A DNA stretch of 64,000 bases from an uncultured Lysobacteraceae bacterium (GCA_936911875.1 CAKZGB010000017.1:6238-70237), one strand, 5' to 3'. Shown: positions 33,220-41,594, numbered from the stretch's first letter. Notes: generated from the sequence alone by a model not told the origin. Numbers and translations are program-made.

Positions 33220-33609
33220 TTACCGGTGATAGATCCAATGGCGTGACAGAAAGAAACCGATGATGCCCGTTCCGAACTCGACGGCCGGCTTGGACCATTG
33301 CGCCGTGGCCAGACCGTAATGCATCTCCACATAGTGAATGGCAGTGGTCGAGATAATGGTGCACACGGCCCAGACGGACACGAATTTGGCGAACTGCCGG
33401 CGCCCGACCTTGGTGTGAGCGGCCTTAAAGGTCAGTTTGCCGTTGAGAAAAAATCCCAGCGTGGCCCCTGCTACGCGGCCCGCGATGTTGGCAATTTCGA
33501 CGTGGATACCCAGCCGCGGGTCGGATAACAGCACCATTACGCCCCAATCGACCAGAAATTGAATCGCTCCGACGAGGATGTAAAGGACGGTCTGACGGCG
33601 CAAGCTCAT
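33220..33609 (-). CDS. GtrA-family membrane protein
   Basis: A 129-residue protein with four transmembrane helices and the GtrA signature (YILVGAIQFLVDWGVM, then GATLGFFLNGKLTFK, and IGFFLSRHWIYHR at the end). GtrA-like proteins are thought to flip undecaprenyl-phosphate-linked sugars or assist cell-surface polysaccharide synthesis. The start at 33609 (MSLRRQ) was chosen because homology begins there; the frame stays open upstream but only as the complement of glmU. It is divergent from glmU, whose product feeds cell-wall sugar synthesis, so a cell-envelope role fits. Confidence 0.88.
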   Translation of the reverse strand: MSLRRQTVLYILVGAIQFLVDWGVMVLLSDPRLGIHVEIANIAGRVAGATLGFFLNGKLTFKAAHTKVGRRQFAKFVSVWAVCTIISTTAIHYVEMHYGLATAQWSKPAVEFGTGIIGFFLSRHWIYHR

Positions 33610-33673
33610 GGATGGATTAGGGCGGGAAACCGCTACAATGGTAGGGATTAGTGTAATGGATACGGAACTCCCG

Positions 33674-35041
33674 ATGCCGCAACCCCTGCATGTTGTGATT
33701 CTCGCCGCCGGTGCCGGCACCCGCATGAAATCGACCTTGCCCAAGGTCCTGCAACAGGTCGCGGGCAAGCCCATGCTTGGCCATGTGATCGATACGGCTC
33801 GCGCTCTGCATGCCGAGGCCATCCATGTGGTTTACGGCCACGAAGGCCAACAGGTCCTTGATGCCTTCGCCGACCAGAACGATCTGCAGTGGGCCGAACA
33901 GAAAGAGCGTCTGGGTACCGGCCATGCTGTGCAGCAAGTGATCGGCAACATTCCCGATGAGGCCCGCGTGCTGGTGCTTTACGGCGACGTGCCGCTGATT
34001 ACCGCGCACGCCCTTGAGGAACTGCTGCGCAACGAGCGCCAGTTCGCCGTGCTGGTTGCAGACTTGCAGGATCCGACCGGTTACGGCCGCGTGGTCCGCA
34101 ATGACGAAGGCCATGTCAGCGCCATCGTTGAACAGAAGGATGCCGACAAAGACACGCTCGAAATCAAAACGATCAACACCGGCATTCTCGTTGCCAACTC
34201 GGCTGATCTCAAACGCTGGCTGAGCGATCTGAAAAACAACAACGCCCAGGGCGAGTACTACCTCACCGACATTTTTGCCAAGGCCGATGCCGAATTCAAC
34301 GCCGCGGGCGTCACGCATGTCGACGACCCGATCGAAGTCGAAGGCGCCAACGATCCGTGGCAGTTGGCCCAACTCGAACGTGCGTATCAGCGTCGTGCCG
34401 TGCGTGAGCTGTGCCGTCAGGGTGTGCGCTTTGCCGATCCTGCCCGCGTGGATGTGCGTGGCACCGTCACTGCAGGCACTGATGTCGACGTCGATGTTGA
34501 TGTCATTTTCGAAGGCAACGTCACCCTCGGCAGCAATGTCCGCATCGGTCCGTTCACTCGCATCCGCAACGCACAGATCGGCGACGGCACCGTGCTGCAG
34601 GCCCATTGCGATATCGATGGCGCTACCGTTGAAGGCCGTGCCACGATCGGGCCGTACGCCCGTCTGCGTCCGGGTGCACAACTGAAATTCGACTCGCACG
34701 TCGGCAACTTTGTTGAGATCAAGAACGCCGTGTTGGGTGAGGGCAGCAAGGCCAATCACCTGACCTACATCGGTGATGCCGAGATCGGTCGTAAGGTGAA
34801 CATCGGTGCGGGCACCATCACCTGCAACTACGACGGCGTCAATAAGAGCAAGACGGTGATTGGTGACAATGCCTTCATCGGTTCCAACTCGTCGCTGGTG
34901 GCGCCCGTCACTATCGGCTCCGGTGCCACCATCGGTGCCGGCTCCACCATTACCAAAGATGCTCCGAACGACCAGCTGACCTTGGCACGCGGACGTCAGA
35001 CCTCAGTTCCGGGCTGGCAGCGGCCGGTCAGGAAATCCTGA
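33674..35041 (+). CDS. glmU: Bifunctional GlcNAc-1-P uridyltransferase / GlcN-1-P acetyltransferase
   Basis: Makes UDP-GlcNAc in two steps for peptidoglycan and LPS. The N-terminal uridyltransferase domain starts VVILAAGAGTRMKSTLPKV; the C-terminal half is a left-handed beta-helix of hexapeptide repeats, with GPYARLRPGA, NFVEIKNAVLGEGSK and the catalytic-region histidine in KANHLTYIGDA. ATG 33674 gives 455 residues and the family N-terminus; ATG 33656, with a better AGGGAT ribosome site, would add six residues and cannot be excluded. glmS follows 52 bases later, so hexosamine synthesis genes are together. Confidence 0.96.
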   Translation: MPQPLHVVILAAGAGTRMKSTLPKVLQQVAGKPMLGHVIDTARALHAEAIHVVYGHEGQQVLDAFADQNDLQWAEQKERLGTGHAVQQVIGNIPDEARVLVLYGDVPLITAHALEELLRNERQFAVLVADLQDPTGYGRVVRNDEGHVSAIVEQKDADKDTLEIKTINTGILVANSADLKRWLSDLKNNNAQGEYYLTDIFAKADAEFNAAGVTHVDDPIEVEGANDPWQLAQLERAYQRRAVRELCRQGVRFADPARVDVRGTVTAGTDVDVDVDVIFEGNVTLGSNVRIGPFTRIRNAQIGDGTVLQAHCDIDGATVEGRATIGPYARLRPGAQLKFDSHVGNFVEIKNAVLGEGSKANHLTYIGDAEIGRKVNIGAGTITCNYDGVNKSKTVIGDNAFIGSNSSLVAPVTIGSGATIGAGSTITKDAPNDQLTLARGRQTSVPGWQRPVRKS

Positions 35042-35093
35042 GTCGTTTGCTAAAATGACCCTTTAACGCAACACCAATTAGGAAACGCAATCC

Positions 35094-36926
35094 ATGTGCG
35101 GAATCGTCGGCGCCATCGCCAATCGCAATATCGTTCCTGTTCTGGTCGAAGGCCTTAGCCGCCTCGAATACCGTGGCTATGACTCGGCCGGTATCGCCGT
35201 GATCGATCACGATGACGTCAAGCGTGTACGCCGCACGGGCCGCGTGTCGGAGATGGCCAACGCCGCTGCCGAACAGCATCTCGAGTCGACACTGGGCATT
35301 GGCCACACCCGCTGGGCTACCCATGGCGGCGTGACTGAAACCAACGCCCATCCGCACGTCTCGTTTGGCGAGCTGGCACTGGTGCATAACGGCATCATCG
35401 AAAACCACGAAGAAATGCGCGCCCGTCTGCAGGCCGAGGGCTACGTGTTCGAGTCGCAGACCGACACCGAGGTCATTGCCCACCTGGTGCATTCGTATCA
35501 GAAGAAGGGCATGGACCTGCTGCAAGCTGTGCAAACGGCCGTCAAGGAATTGCATGGTGCGTTCGCGATTGCCGTGATCAGCAAGAACGAACCCAACCGA
35601 CTGATTGCCGCGCGCCAAGGTTGCCCCTTGCTGATCGGTTTGGGTGAAGGCGAAAACTTTATCGCCTCTGACGTCTCCGCCATTCTGCAAGCCACGCGCC
35701 GCGTGCAGTTCCTTGAAGAAGGCGACACCGCCGAAGTCACCCGCGACAAGGTCACGGTGTATGACGGCAACAATCAGGTGATCGAACGTCCCGAACACGT
35801 GTCCGATGTCTCGCTGTCCTCGCTTGAACTCGGTCCGTACCGTCACTTCATGCAAAAGGAAATCCACGAGCAACCGCGCGCCGTGGGTGACACCATCGAG
35901 GCTGTAATCGATAACAACGGTTTCGGCCCGGAACTGTTCGGCGACAAAGCTGCCGAAGTGTTCGACTCCATTGATGCCGTCAAGATTCTGGCTTGCGGTA
36001 CTTCGTACTACGCGGGTATGACCGCCAAGTACTGGATCGAATCGATCGCCGGCATCCGTTGCGATGTCGAAATCGCATCCGAATACCGTTACCGCGATAT
36101 CGTTGCCAATCCGAAAGAACTGATCGTCACCATTTCGCAGTCCGGCGAAACGCTCGACACGATGGAAGCGCTCAAGTACGCCAAGTCGCAGGGCATGGAG
36201 CAGACACTGTCGATCTGCAACGTGCCGGAGTCGGCGATTCCGCGCGCATCCAAGATTGTGTACTACACGCGGGCCGGCGCCGAGATCGGTGTGGCCTCGA
36301 CCAAGGCCTTCACCACGCAACTGGTGGCGCTGTTTACGCTGGCCTGCACCTTGGCCAAGGTCAAGGGCCGTTTGACGGCCGAGCAGGAACATGGCTATCT
36401 CGAAGAGTTGCGTGCATTGCCGGGTTCGGTGCAGCATGCGCTCAACATTGAGCCGCAGATCATTGCCTGGGCCGAAAAGTTTGCACCCAAACACAACGCG
36501 CTGTTCCTGGGTCGCGGCGTGCATTATCCGATCGCGCTCGAGGGTGCGCTCAAGCTCAAGGAAATTTCGTATATCCACGCCGAAGCGTATCCCGCCGGTG
36601 AACTCAAGCATGGCCCCTTGGCCCTGGTCGATGAGTCGATGCCGGTGGTCGTGATTGCGCCGAATGATCAGCTGCTGGAAAAGGTCAAATCCAACATCCA
36701 GGAAGTGCGTGCGCGCGGCGGTGAGATGTTCGTGTTCGCCGATCTCGACAGCAACTTCTCTGAGGCCGACCAGGTGCACGTGATCCGCACTCCGCGCCAC
36801 ACGGGCGTGCTGTCGCCGATCGTGCACACGATTCCGGTGCAGCTGCTGTCGTACCACACGGCACTGGCCGTCGGCACCGACGTGGACAAGCCGCGTAATT
36901 TAGCTAAGTCTGTAACTGTCGAATAA
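35094..36926 (+). CDS. glmS: Glutamine-fructose-6-phosphate aminotransferase (isomerizing)
   Basis: A 610-residue enzyme making glucosamine-6-phosphate from fructose-6-phosphate and glutamine. The N-terminal amidotransferase nucleophile is C2 in MCGIVGAI, and the two SIS sugar-isomerase domains carry ACGTSYYAG, TISQSGETLDT and the C-terminal KSVTVE end that closes the active site. Full length. A TAAAAT box at 35050-35055 could be a -10 element for a private promoter. No glmS ribozyme-like leader is present in the 52-base gap. Confidence 0.98.
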   Translation: MCGIVGAIANRNIVPVLVEGLSRLEYRGYDSAGIAVIDHDDVKRVRRTGRVSEMANAAAEQHLESTLGIGHTRWATHGGVTETNAHPHVSFGELALVHNGIIENHEEMRARLQAEGYVFESQTDTEVIAHLVHSYQKKGMDLLQAVQTAVKELHGAFAIAVISKNEPNRLIAARQGCPLLIGLGEGENFIASDVSAILQATRRVQFLEEGDTAEVTRDKVTVYDGNNQVIERPEHVSDVSLSSLELGPYRHFMQKEIHEQPRAVGDTIEAVIDNNGFGPELFGDKAAEVFDSIDAVKILACGTSYYAGMTAKYWIESIAGIRCDVEIASEYRYRDIVANPKELIVTISQSGETLDTMEALKYAKSQGMEQTLSICNVPESAIPRASKIVYYTRAGAEIGVASTKAFTTQLVALFTLACTLAKVKGRLTAEQEHGYLEELRALPGSVQHALNIEPQIIAWAEKFAPKHNALFLGRGVHYPIALEGALKLKEISYIHAEAYPAGELKHGPLALVDESMPVVVIAPNDQLLEKVKSNIQEVRARGGEMFVFADLDSNFSEADQVHVIRTPRHTGVLSPIVHTIPVQLLSYHTALAVGTDVDKPRNLAKSVTVE

Positions 36927-36952
36927 GCCCTTAGCGGCATTGCCGCGCTGGA

Positions 36953-37381
36953 TTAGCGCGGCAGTGTCGGGGCGACGGCGCGCACGCGATCCGTCAGACT
37001 GTCCAAGCCATATTGCTTGCCGAAGGCGATCGCGTCTTCGACATCGCTGCCGGAGCAGATACGATCCAGCGCCAGCAATGCGCCGGCTCGGTTGCCCGTA
37101 GCGCAATGGACATAGACAGTGCCTTCGTTGGTGGCGTCTGCCAGTAAGCGGCAGAACGTCTTCACGGTGTCAGCATCGATGGCATCACCGCCGGCAACCG
37201 GCAAATACTGATACGAGAGGCCTAAGTCGGCGCACGATTGCGCTTCGTCAAATTCGACGGGCTCCTCGGGTGCGCGCAAATTGATGACGCTGCGGACGCC
37301 TTGCTGTTTGAGATCGGCCAGGTGTTGCGGATCGGGTTGACCGCCACCGGCGATCTGCGGGTCTTGAATACGTGTAGTCAT
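36953..37381 (-). CDS. DUF442 (Blh N-domain-like) sulfurtransferase/phosphatase-fold protein
   Basis: A 142-residue protein of the DUF442/TIGR01244 family with a tyrosine-phosphatase-like loop: C93 in VHCATGNRAGA with R98 (C-x4-R, as in rhodanese-like Blh domains). In Xylella and Agrobacterium the homologous domain is fused to the persulfide dioxygenase Blh; here it is a separate gene in the same cluster but on the opposite strand. A role in sulfane-sulfur transfer is likely by context. ATG 37381 fits homology; an upstream in-frame start lies inside the TSUP gene. Last gene of the minus-strand group. Confidence 0.86.
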   Translation of the reverse strand: MTTRIQDPQIAGGGQPDPQHLADLKQQGVRSVINLRAPEEPVEFDEAQSCADLGLSYQYLPVAGGDAIDADTVKTFCRLLADATNEGTVYVHCATGNRAGALLALDRICSGSDVEDAIAFGKQYGLDSLTDRVRAVAPTLPR

Positions 37382-37409
37382 TGCGATTTCTGCCTTTGAG
37401 AGTTGCGGA

Positions 37410-38195
37410 TCAGATCCAGCCCAGTGCCGAAGCACTGCGGTACAACATGTAAATAGCAACCAGCACAATCAGTGCTGCCAGTGTGACATTGAGTGCGCCG
37501 CGACGTTGTGCGAGCTTGCCGGCCGAATGCGTGCCGATCCAGCTGCCCGCAAACCCACCGATCGCAAACGCAATGGCGAGCGGCCACGACAGCAGTCCCG
37601 AACTCGCATAACTCACCGCAGTTGTCAGTCCGAAGGCCGACACGGCCACCAGCGACGTTCCCACGGCGAACAGAATCGGCATGCCCGTTGCGGCCATCAG
37701 ACCGGGCACCACCAGAAAGCCACCACCGATACCGAAGAAGCCCGAAAGCAATCCGGTTGCAGCGCCGGCACCCATCAGCGCAGGCGCATTGCTGCGGGCG
37801 AGCATGACGGCGGGATCTCCTTCCTGATTTCTGGAGCGCAACATCAGTGCAGCGACGACCAGCATCAGTCCTGCAAACAAGACGAGCAACAGCTGACCGT
37901 TGATGGACTTGCCGAAGAACGAGCCGACCGCGGCGCCAATCACACCTGCCGATGCGAACACCGCGCCGCACCGCCATTTCACGTTGCCCTTGCGCGCGTG
38001 ATTGCTCAAGCCGGTGAGGGCGTTGGCCGCCACTGCCATCGACGCGGTGCCGATGGCCAGATGCGGATCTTGGACGCCGACGAAATAGAGCAGCAAGGGC
38101 ACGGCCAGGATCGAGCCGCCACCACCGACGAGTCCGAGAATGAATCCGACAATGATGCCGCTGAATCCGCCTAACAGGAGTTGCATGGTTGACAT
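37410..38195 (-). CDS. TSUP (TauE/SafE, DUF81) sulfite or sulfur-anion transporter
   Basis: A 261-residue inner-membrane protein with about eight hydrophobic helices and the TSUP glycine-rich repeats GLVGGGGSILAVPLL near residue 22 and GFFGIGGGFLVVPGL near residue 155. Members of this family export sulfite, sulfoacetate or related anions. In BigR regulons a DUF81 protein is thought to export sulfite made by the persulfide dioxygenase; that role is inferred here. It lies 5 bases downstream of the ArsR-type regulator and 28 bases upstream of the DUF442 gene. Confidence 0.88.
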   Translation of the reverse strand: MSTMQLLLGGFSGIIVGFILGLVGGGGSILAVPLLLYFVGVQDPHLAIGTASMAVAANALTGLSNHARKGNVKWRCGAVFASAGVIGAAVGSFFGKSINGQLLLVLFAGLMLVVAALMLRSRNQEGDPAVMLARSNAPALMGAGAATGLLSGFFGIGGGFLVVPGLMAATGMPILFAVGTSLVAVSAFGLTTAVSYASSGLLSWPLAIAFAIGGFAGSWIGTHSAGKLAQRRGALNVTLAALIVLVAIYMLYRSASALGWI

Positions 38196-38200
38196 TGGGA

Positions 38201-38530
38201 TTACTCGAGACAGTACGTGCGATACAGGATTTTGAGAATGTCGGCGGAAGGCCCCGGCACCATGCTGTAAAAAATGGTCTGCGCATCACGTCGCGTGGAG
38301 ACCAGCTCCATGTCACGCAGTTTGGCCAAGTGTTGCGACAACGCCGACTGGCTCAGACCGGTAAGCGGCTGCAGCTCGCCAACGGAGCGTTCCCCCTCGA
38401 CCAGCTGGCACAGCACCAGCAGACGGGCGGGGTGGGCCAGTGCCTTGAGCAGTGCCGCAGCTGAGCCGGCATGTTCCGCCAGTAACTCCGAAGATCCGGC
38501 AGGTAGCGATTTGGTGAGTTTCTTAGACAT
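38201..38530 (-). CDS. ArsR-family persulfide-sensing repressor (BigR/SqrR type)
   Basis: A 109-residue winged-helix ArsR/SmtB repressor with the recognition helix in GLSQSALSQHLAKLR. Its only two cysteines are C41 (LLVLCQLVEGE) and C107 (LYRTYCLE), the numbers and contexts of the redox pair in Rhodobacter SqrR (C41/C107) and, one residue on, Xylella BigR. These form a polysulfide bridge and release DNA when persulfides rise. The start at ATG 38530 was chosen over a TTG at 38566 because it fits family length. The gene is divergent from the persulfide dioxygenase and is likely autoregulated through 38566-38590. Confidence 0.92.
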   Translation of the reverse strand: MSKKLTKSLPAGSSELLAEHAGSAAALLKALAHPARLLVLCQLVEGERSVGELQPLTGLSQSALSQHLAKLRDMELVSTRRDAQTIFYSMVPGPSADILKILYRTYCLE

Positions 38531-38559
38531 ATGAATTGCGAGGTCGCTCTTTGCAGGGC

Positions 38560-38588
38560 TTGACAAGTAATTTAGTAATCACTACATT
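38560..38588 (+). promoter_or_regulatory. Promoter and probable BigR/SqrR operator of the persulfide operon
   Basis: TTGACA (38560-38565) and TACATT (38583-38588) with a 17-base spacer, a good sigma-70 promoter. Within and next to the spacer lies the dyad TAGT-AATC-ACTA (38573-38584), extended with mismatches to TTTAGTAATCACTACA. AT-rich dyads of this kind are the sites of BigR-type repressors, and this placement would block polymerase. It is about 40 bases before the dioxygenase ATG. Confidence 0.7.
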
Positions 38589-38625
38589 AGCACAAGGAAA
38601 TATAAAAAGCAAGGGCAACCCAATC

Positions 38626-39498
38626 ATGAATCCGAACGTTCAGTCATTTCTGCATGCAGACACCAACACGTTGTCGTACGTCATCTATGATCGCGATGGC
38701 GGTGCGGCCGCCATCATCGATCCGGTCCTCGAGTACGATGCGGCCACGGCACGTACTTCCACGCGCTCTGCGGACAGCATTATGGAATTCATTAAAGAGC
38801 ACGCATTGACGGTGCAATGGATTCTGGAGACCCATGCGCATGCCGACCACCTCACGGCAGCACATTACCTGCGCGACTTGACCGGTGCGAAAGTCGCGAT
38901 CGGGCAGGGCATTACAAGTGTCCAGGAGCGCTTTGGCAAGTTGTTTCATTTGGAGCCGGAGTTTGTGCCGGACGGCAACCAGTTCGATCATCTGTTTGCG
39001 GATGGCGAGACGTTTCAGATCGGTGAACTGAGCGGCTATGTGATTGGAACGCCGGGACACACCGACGACAGCCTCACCTATGTAATCGGCGATGCGGCCT
39101 TCGTCGGTGATACCGTGTTCTCACCGTCCAGCGGTACAGCGCGGGCTGATTTCCCGGGTGGTGATGCCAGCAAGTTGTATCAGTCGATCCACAAGCTGTT
39201 TGACCTACCCGCCGAAACGCGCCTGTATCATTGCCACGATTACCCGCCGGCAGGACAGGAACTTCAAATCAGCAGCTCGATTGAGGAACAGCGCCAACAC
39301 AATATCCACGTCGGTCACGAAACGACCGAACAGGATTTTGTCGCGATGCGCACCGCACGCGATCAGGCCCTGGCCGCGCCGCGTTATATCCTGCCTTCTT
39401 TGCAGGTCAATATTCGTGCCGGTGAACTGCCGCCCGAGGATTCCAACGGAATCCGCTATCTGCGCTTACCGCTCAATGCCATAGGAACCGCTAAATGA
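38626..39498 (+). CDS. Persulfide dioxygenase-like MBL-fold hydrolase (Blh/ETHE1 type)
   Basis: A 290-residue metallo-beta-lactamase-fold protein with the metal motif THAHADH at residues 69-75 (H70, H72, D74, H75), a second histidine in GTPGHTDDS, and the late HCHDYPP block characteristic of ETHE1/Blh proteins. Such enzymes oxidise glutathione persulfide to sulfite with Fe(II). ATG 38626 was chosen from homology; the longer frame runs into the promoter. Its stop overlaps the next gene. Regulated, by context, by the divergent ArsR protein. Confidence 0.92.
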   Translation: MNPNVQSFLHADTNTLSYVIYDRDGGAAAIIDPVLEYDAATARTSTRSADSIMEFIKEHALTVQWILETHAHADHLTAAHYLRDLTGAKVAIGQGITSVQERFGKLFHLEPEFVPDGNQFDHLFADGETFQIGELSGYVIGTPGHTDDSLTYVIGDAAFVGDTVFSPSSGTARADFPGGDASKLYQSIHKLFDLPAETRLYHCHDYPPAGQELQISSSIEEQRQHNIHVGHETTEQDFVAMRTARDQALAAPRYILPSLQVNIRAGELPPEDSNGIRYLRLPLNAIGTAK

Positions 39499-39920
39499 AT
39501 TCAATCTGGATCACTGCTGCAATCGGCGGCGTGTTAATTGGTCTGTCCGCCAGTCTGTTGCTGTGGCTCAACGGCCGCATCGCCGGCATTAGCGGCATCA
39601 CCAACGGCGTGCTGTTTCCCGCAAAAAATGAAACGGCATGGCGATGGCTGTTCCTTCTCGGCCTGATTGCCGCGGGCGGTGCCTATATGGCGTTCGTTCC
39701 TAGCGCACCACAACCGCGCGCGGACATGTCGCGTGTCACCTTGGTCATTGCCGGTTTGCTGGTTGGTTTTGGTACGCGCATGGGCAATGGGTGCACTAGC
39801 GGTCACGGTGTCTGCGGTTTAGGAAGGCGCTCCATGCGCTCCTTGGCTGCAGTGCTCACGTTTATGGCCACGGCTATCATCACGGTGTTTGTGGTTCGTC
39901 ACTTGGGAGTCGCCGTATGA
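39495..39920 (+). CDS. YeeE/YedE family (DUF395) sulfur-compound transporter half
   Basis: A 141-residue membrane protein with about four helices and the cysteine motif RMGNGCTSGHGVCGLGR near residues 95-111, the hallmark of YeeE/YedE channels that pass thiosulfate or sulfane-sulfur species through a line of cysteines. It corresponds to PmpA of BigR regulons. ATG overlaps the persulfide dioxygenase stop (ATGA). It probably forms a two-gene channel with the next protein. Confidence 0.9.
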   Translation: MNSIWITAAIGGVLIGLSASLLLWLNGRIAGISGITNGVLFPAKNETAWRWLFLLGLIAAGGAYMAFVPSAPQPRADMSRVTLVIAGLLVGFGTRMGNGCTSGHGVCGLGRRSMRSLAAVLTFMATAIITVFVVRHLGVAV

Positions 39921-40372
39921 AGAAGACCAACGATTTTCGTGCTGCACGTCTGATGGCGGCGTTGGCCTCGGGCGCATTGTTCGGTATTGGCCTGGCCATG
40001 GCAGGCATGACCGATGCCCGTCGCATTCTCGGCTTTCTCGATCTGACCGGTGCCTGGGATCCGACCTTGGCATTTGTGCTCGGCGGTGCCGTGCTCACGT
40101 CGGCCGTGCTGTTTCCGCTGATCACTAAACAACGTCACCCGCTGTTCGACACGAAGTTCCGCATCCCGGACCGCAACGACATCGATGCCAAGCTGCTCGG
40201 TGGCGCGGCGCTGTTCGGTATCGGCTGGGGACTCGCAGGCTATTGCCCGGGCCCGGCCATTGCCGGACTCGGTACGCTGTCGGTCGAAGCATTGTGGTTT
40301 GTGCCCGCAATGCTCGCAGGGGCCGTATTGCACTCGCTATTTGATAAGCGAGCTAAGAACCCTAGCCGTTAA
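39917..40372 (+). CDS. YeeE/YedE family (DUF6691) sulfur-compound transporter half
   Basis: A 151-residue membrane protein with about four helices, the second half of the split YeeE pair (PmpB-like). The conserved cysteine is in GIGWGLAGYCPGPAIAGL near residues 99-116, and the N-terminal GIGLAMAGMTDARRILGFLDL block matches the family. It overlaps the preceding gene by 4 bases (ATGA). Its TAA overlaps the stop of the convergent msrC gene (TTAA), leaving no room for a terminator. Confidence 0.9.
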   Translation: MKKTNDFRAARLMAALASGALFGIGLAMAGMTDARRILGFLDLTGAWDPTLAFVLGGAVLTSAVLFPLITKQRHPLFDTKFRIPDRNDIDAKLLGGAALFGIGWGLAGYCPGPAIAGLGTLSVEALWFVPAMLAGAVLHSLFDKRAKNPSR

Positions 40373-40851
40373 GCCGTGGCGCAATACGCGGCGGCGATCG
40401 CTTCGAGACCGGTTTGATCATCGGCATCAAAGCGGGCGTGTTTGGGGCTATCGATATCCAGCACGCCCAGCAGCGAGCCATCAGCAGCCACCAGCGGAAT
40501 CACGATCTCGCTATTGGATGCACTATCGCAGGCGATGTGTCCGGGGAAGGCATGCACATCCTCAACCCGTTGCGTCGTGCGCGTCGAAGCCGCAGCGCCA
40601 CACACGCCCTTGTTCAGCGGAATGCGCACGCAGGCGGGCAGACCCTGGAACGGTCCGACCACCAACTCGGTGCCATCGTAAAAATAGAAGCCGGCCCAAT
40701 TCAGATCAGGAAGGCTGTTGAACAGCAGTGCCGACAGGTTCGCAGCGTTGGCGATGCGATCCTGCTCGCCGTGCATCAGCGCACGCGCTTGCTGCAGCAG
40801 TTGTTCGTATTGTTCGGATTTGGTGCCCGACAGGGCGGATGACTCAAACAT
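40369..40851 (-). CDS. msrC: Free methionine-(R)-sulfoxide reductase
   Basis: A 160-residue GAF-domain enzyme that reduces free methionine-R-sulfoxide, repairing oxidised methionine with thioredoxin. The three cysteines of the E. coli enzyme (C84, C94, C118) match C74, C84 and C108 here at a constant offset of ten: PACVRIPLNKGVCG and HIACDSASNSEIV. The GAF fold is complete (WAGFYFYDGTELVVGPFQG). Convergent with the persulfide operon and divergent from bioD. Confidence 0.95.
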   Translation of the reverse strand: MFESSALSGTKSEQYEQLLQQARALMHGEQDRIANAANLSALLFNSLPDLNWAGFYFYDGTELVVGPFQGLPACVRIPLNKGVCGAAASTRTTQRVEDVHAFPGHIACDSASNSEIVIPLVAADGSLLGVLDIDSPKHARFDADDQTGLEAIAAAYCATA

Positions 40852-40888
40852 GCTTGCTCCAATCTAGATGCACAGTGTAACTTGAGGC

Positions 40889-41512
40889 ATGCGAACTGAC
40901 TTGTATGTGACCGGCACCGATACCGATGTCGGCAAGACCTATGTCACAGTCCGACTGCTGCGCGAGCTTGCCGCAACGCAACGCGTCGTCGGCATGAAGC
41001 CCGTTGCCAGCGGTTCTGAGCGTGTCGATGGCGTCCTGCGCAACGACGATGCTCTGCAGCTGATGCAGGCCTCCAACGTCGAGGCCGACTACGCATCCGT
41101 GAATCCGTATGCATTCGCGCCGGCCATCGCTCCCGAATACGCAGCCCGCGATGCCGGGGTCGACATTGAGCTGTCCGTGATCCGTCAGGCCTTCGACACG
41201 TTGGCGCAACGCTCGGACCTTGTACTGGTCGAAGGCGCCGGCGGTTGGCTCTCACCCGTCACAGAGACGATCGATCAGGCCGATTTGGCCAGAGCGCTGG
41301 GCATCCGTGATGTGCTGCTGGTCGTAGGGATGGGGTTGGGCTGCGTGCATCGTGCGCGTGCTGCCGCCAGAGCCATTGAAGCCGATGGGTTCCGACTGAA
41401 AGGCTGGATCGCCAACGAGCCCGGCGTCGAGGATCCCGATCTTCGCAGCAACGTCCGCGCCATCTCCCGCTACCTCGGAAAAATGGGGACGTACCCCATT
41501 AATTTGCCTTAA
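40889..41512 (+). CDS. bioD: Dethiobiotin synthase with repeat-derived C-terminus
   Basis: ATP-dependent carboxylase that closes the ureido ring of dethiobiotin. The P-loop GTDTDVGKT (about residues 9-17), KPVASGSE, NPYAF and the VEGAGGW block are intact, as is GWIANE near residue 178. The normal C-terminus of the family, with a P-x-LLG-x-IPWL segment near the nucleotide base and about 25 more residues, is missing. Instead the frame ends GKMGTYPINLP, encoded by the repeat array that begins at about 41478. The protein is 207 residues against 225 in E. coli. It may be impaired or inactive. Confidence 0.9.
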   Translation: MRTDLYVTGTDTDVGKTYVTVRLLRELAATQRVVGMKPVASGSERVDGVLRNDDALQLMQASNVEADYASVNPYAFAPAIAPEYAARDAGVDIELSVIRQAFDTLAQRSDLVLVEGAGGWLSPVTETIDQADLARALGIRDVLLVVGMGLGCVHRARAAARAIEADGFRLKGWIANEPGVEDPDLRSNVRAISRYLGKMGTYPINLP

Positions 41513-41583
41513 TAGGGACGTACCCCATTAATTGGAATTAATGGGGTACGTCCCTATTTGTCTTAATGGGGTACGTCCCCATT
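41482..41583. mobile_element. REP-like array of four repeat units at the bioD 3' end
   Basis: Four copies of a roughly 21-23-base unit, AATGGGGACGTACCCCATTA and close variants, in the order forward, forward, reverse, reverse. The inner pair (41511-41533 and 41536-41558) is a perfect 23-bp inverted repeat with a GG centre; the outer pair (41482-41502 and 41563-41583) matches over 21 bases. The bioD stop codon (41510-41512) is inside the array. The unit is related to the arm of the element at 31141-31265. No transposase gene is nearby. Confidence 0.88.
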
Positions 41584-41594
41584 AAAAGCCCAAC

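Noticed and set aside
35042..35093. glmS ribozyme
   Set aside because: The gap before glmS is only 52 bases, too short for the ribozyme core, which is also known mainly from Firmicutes.
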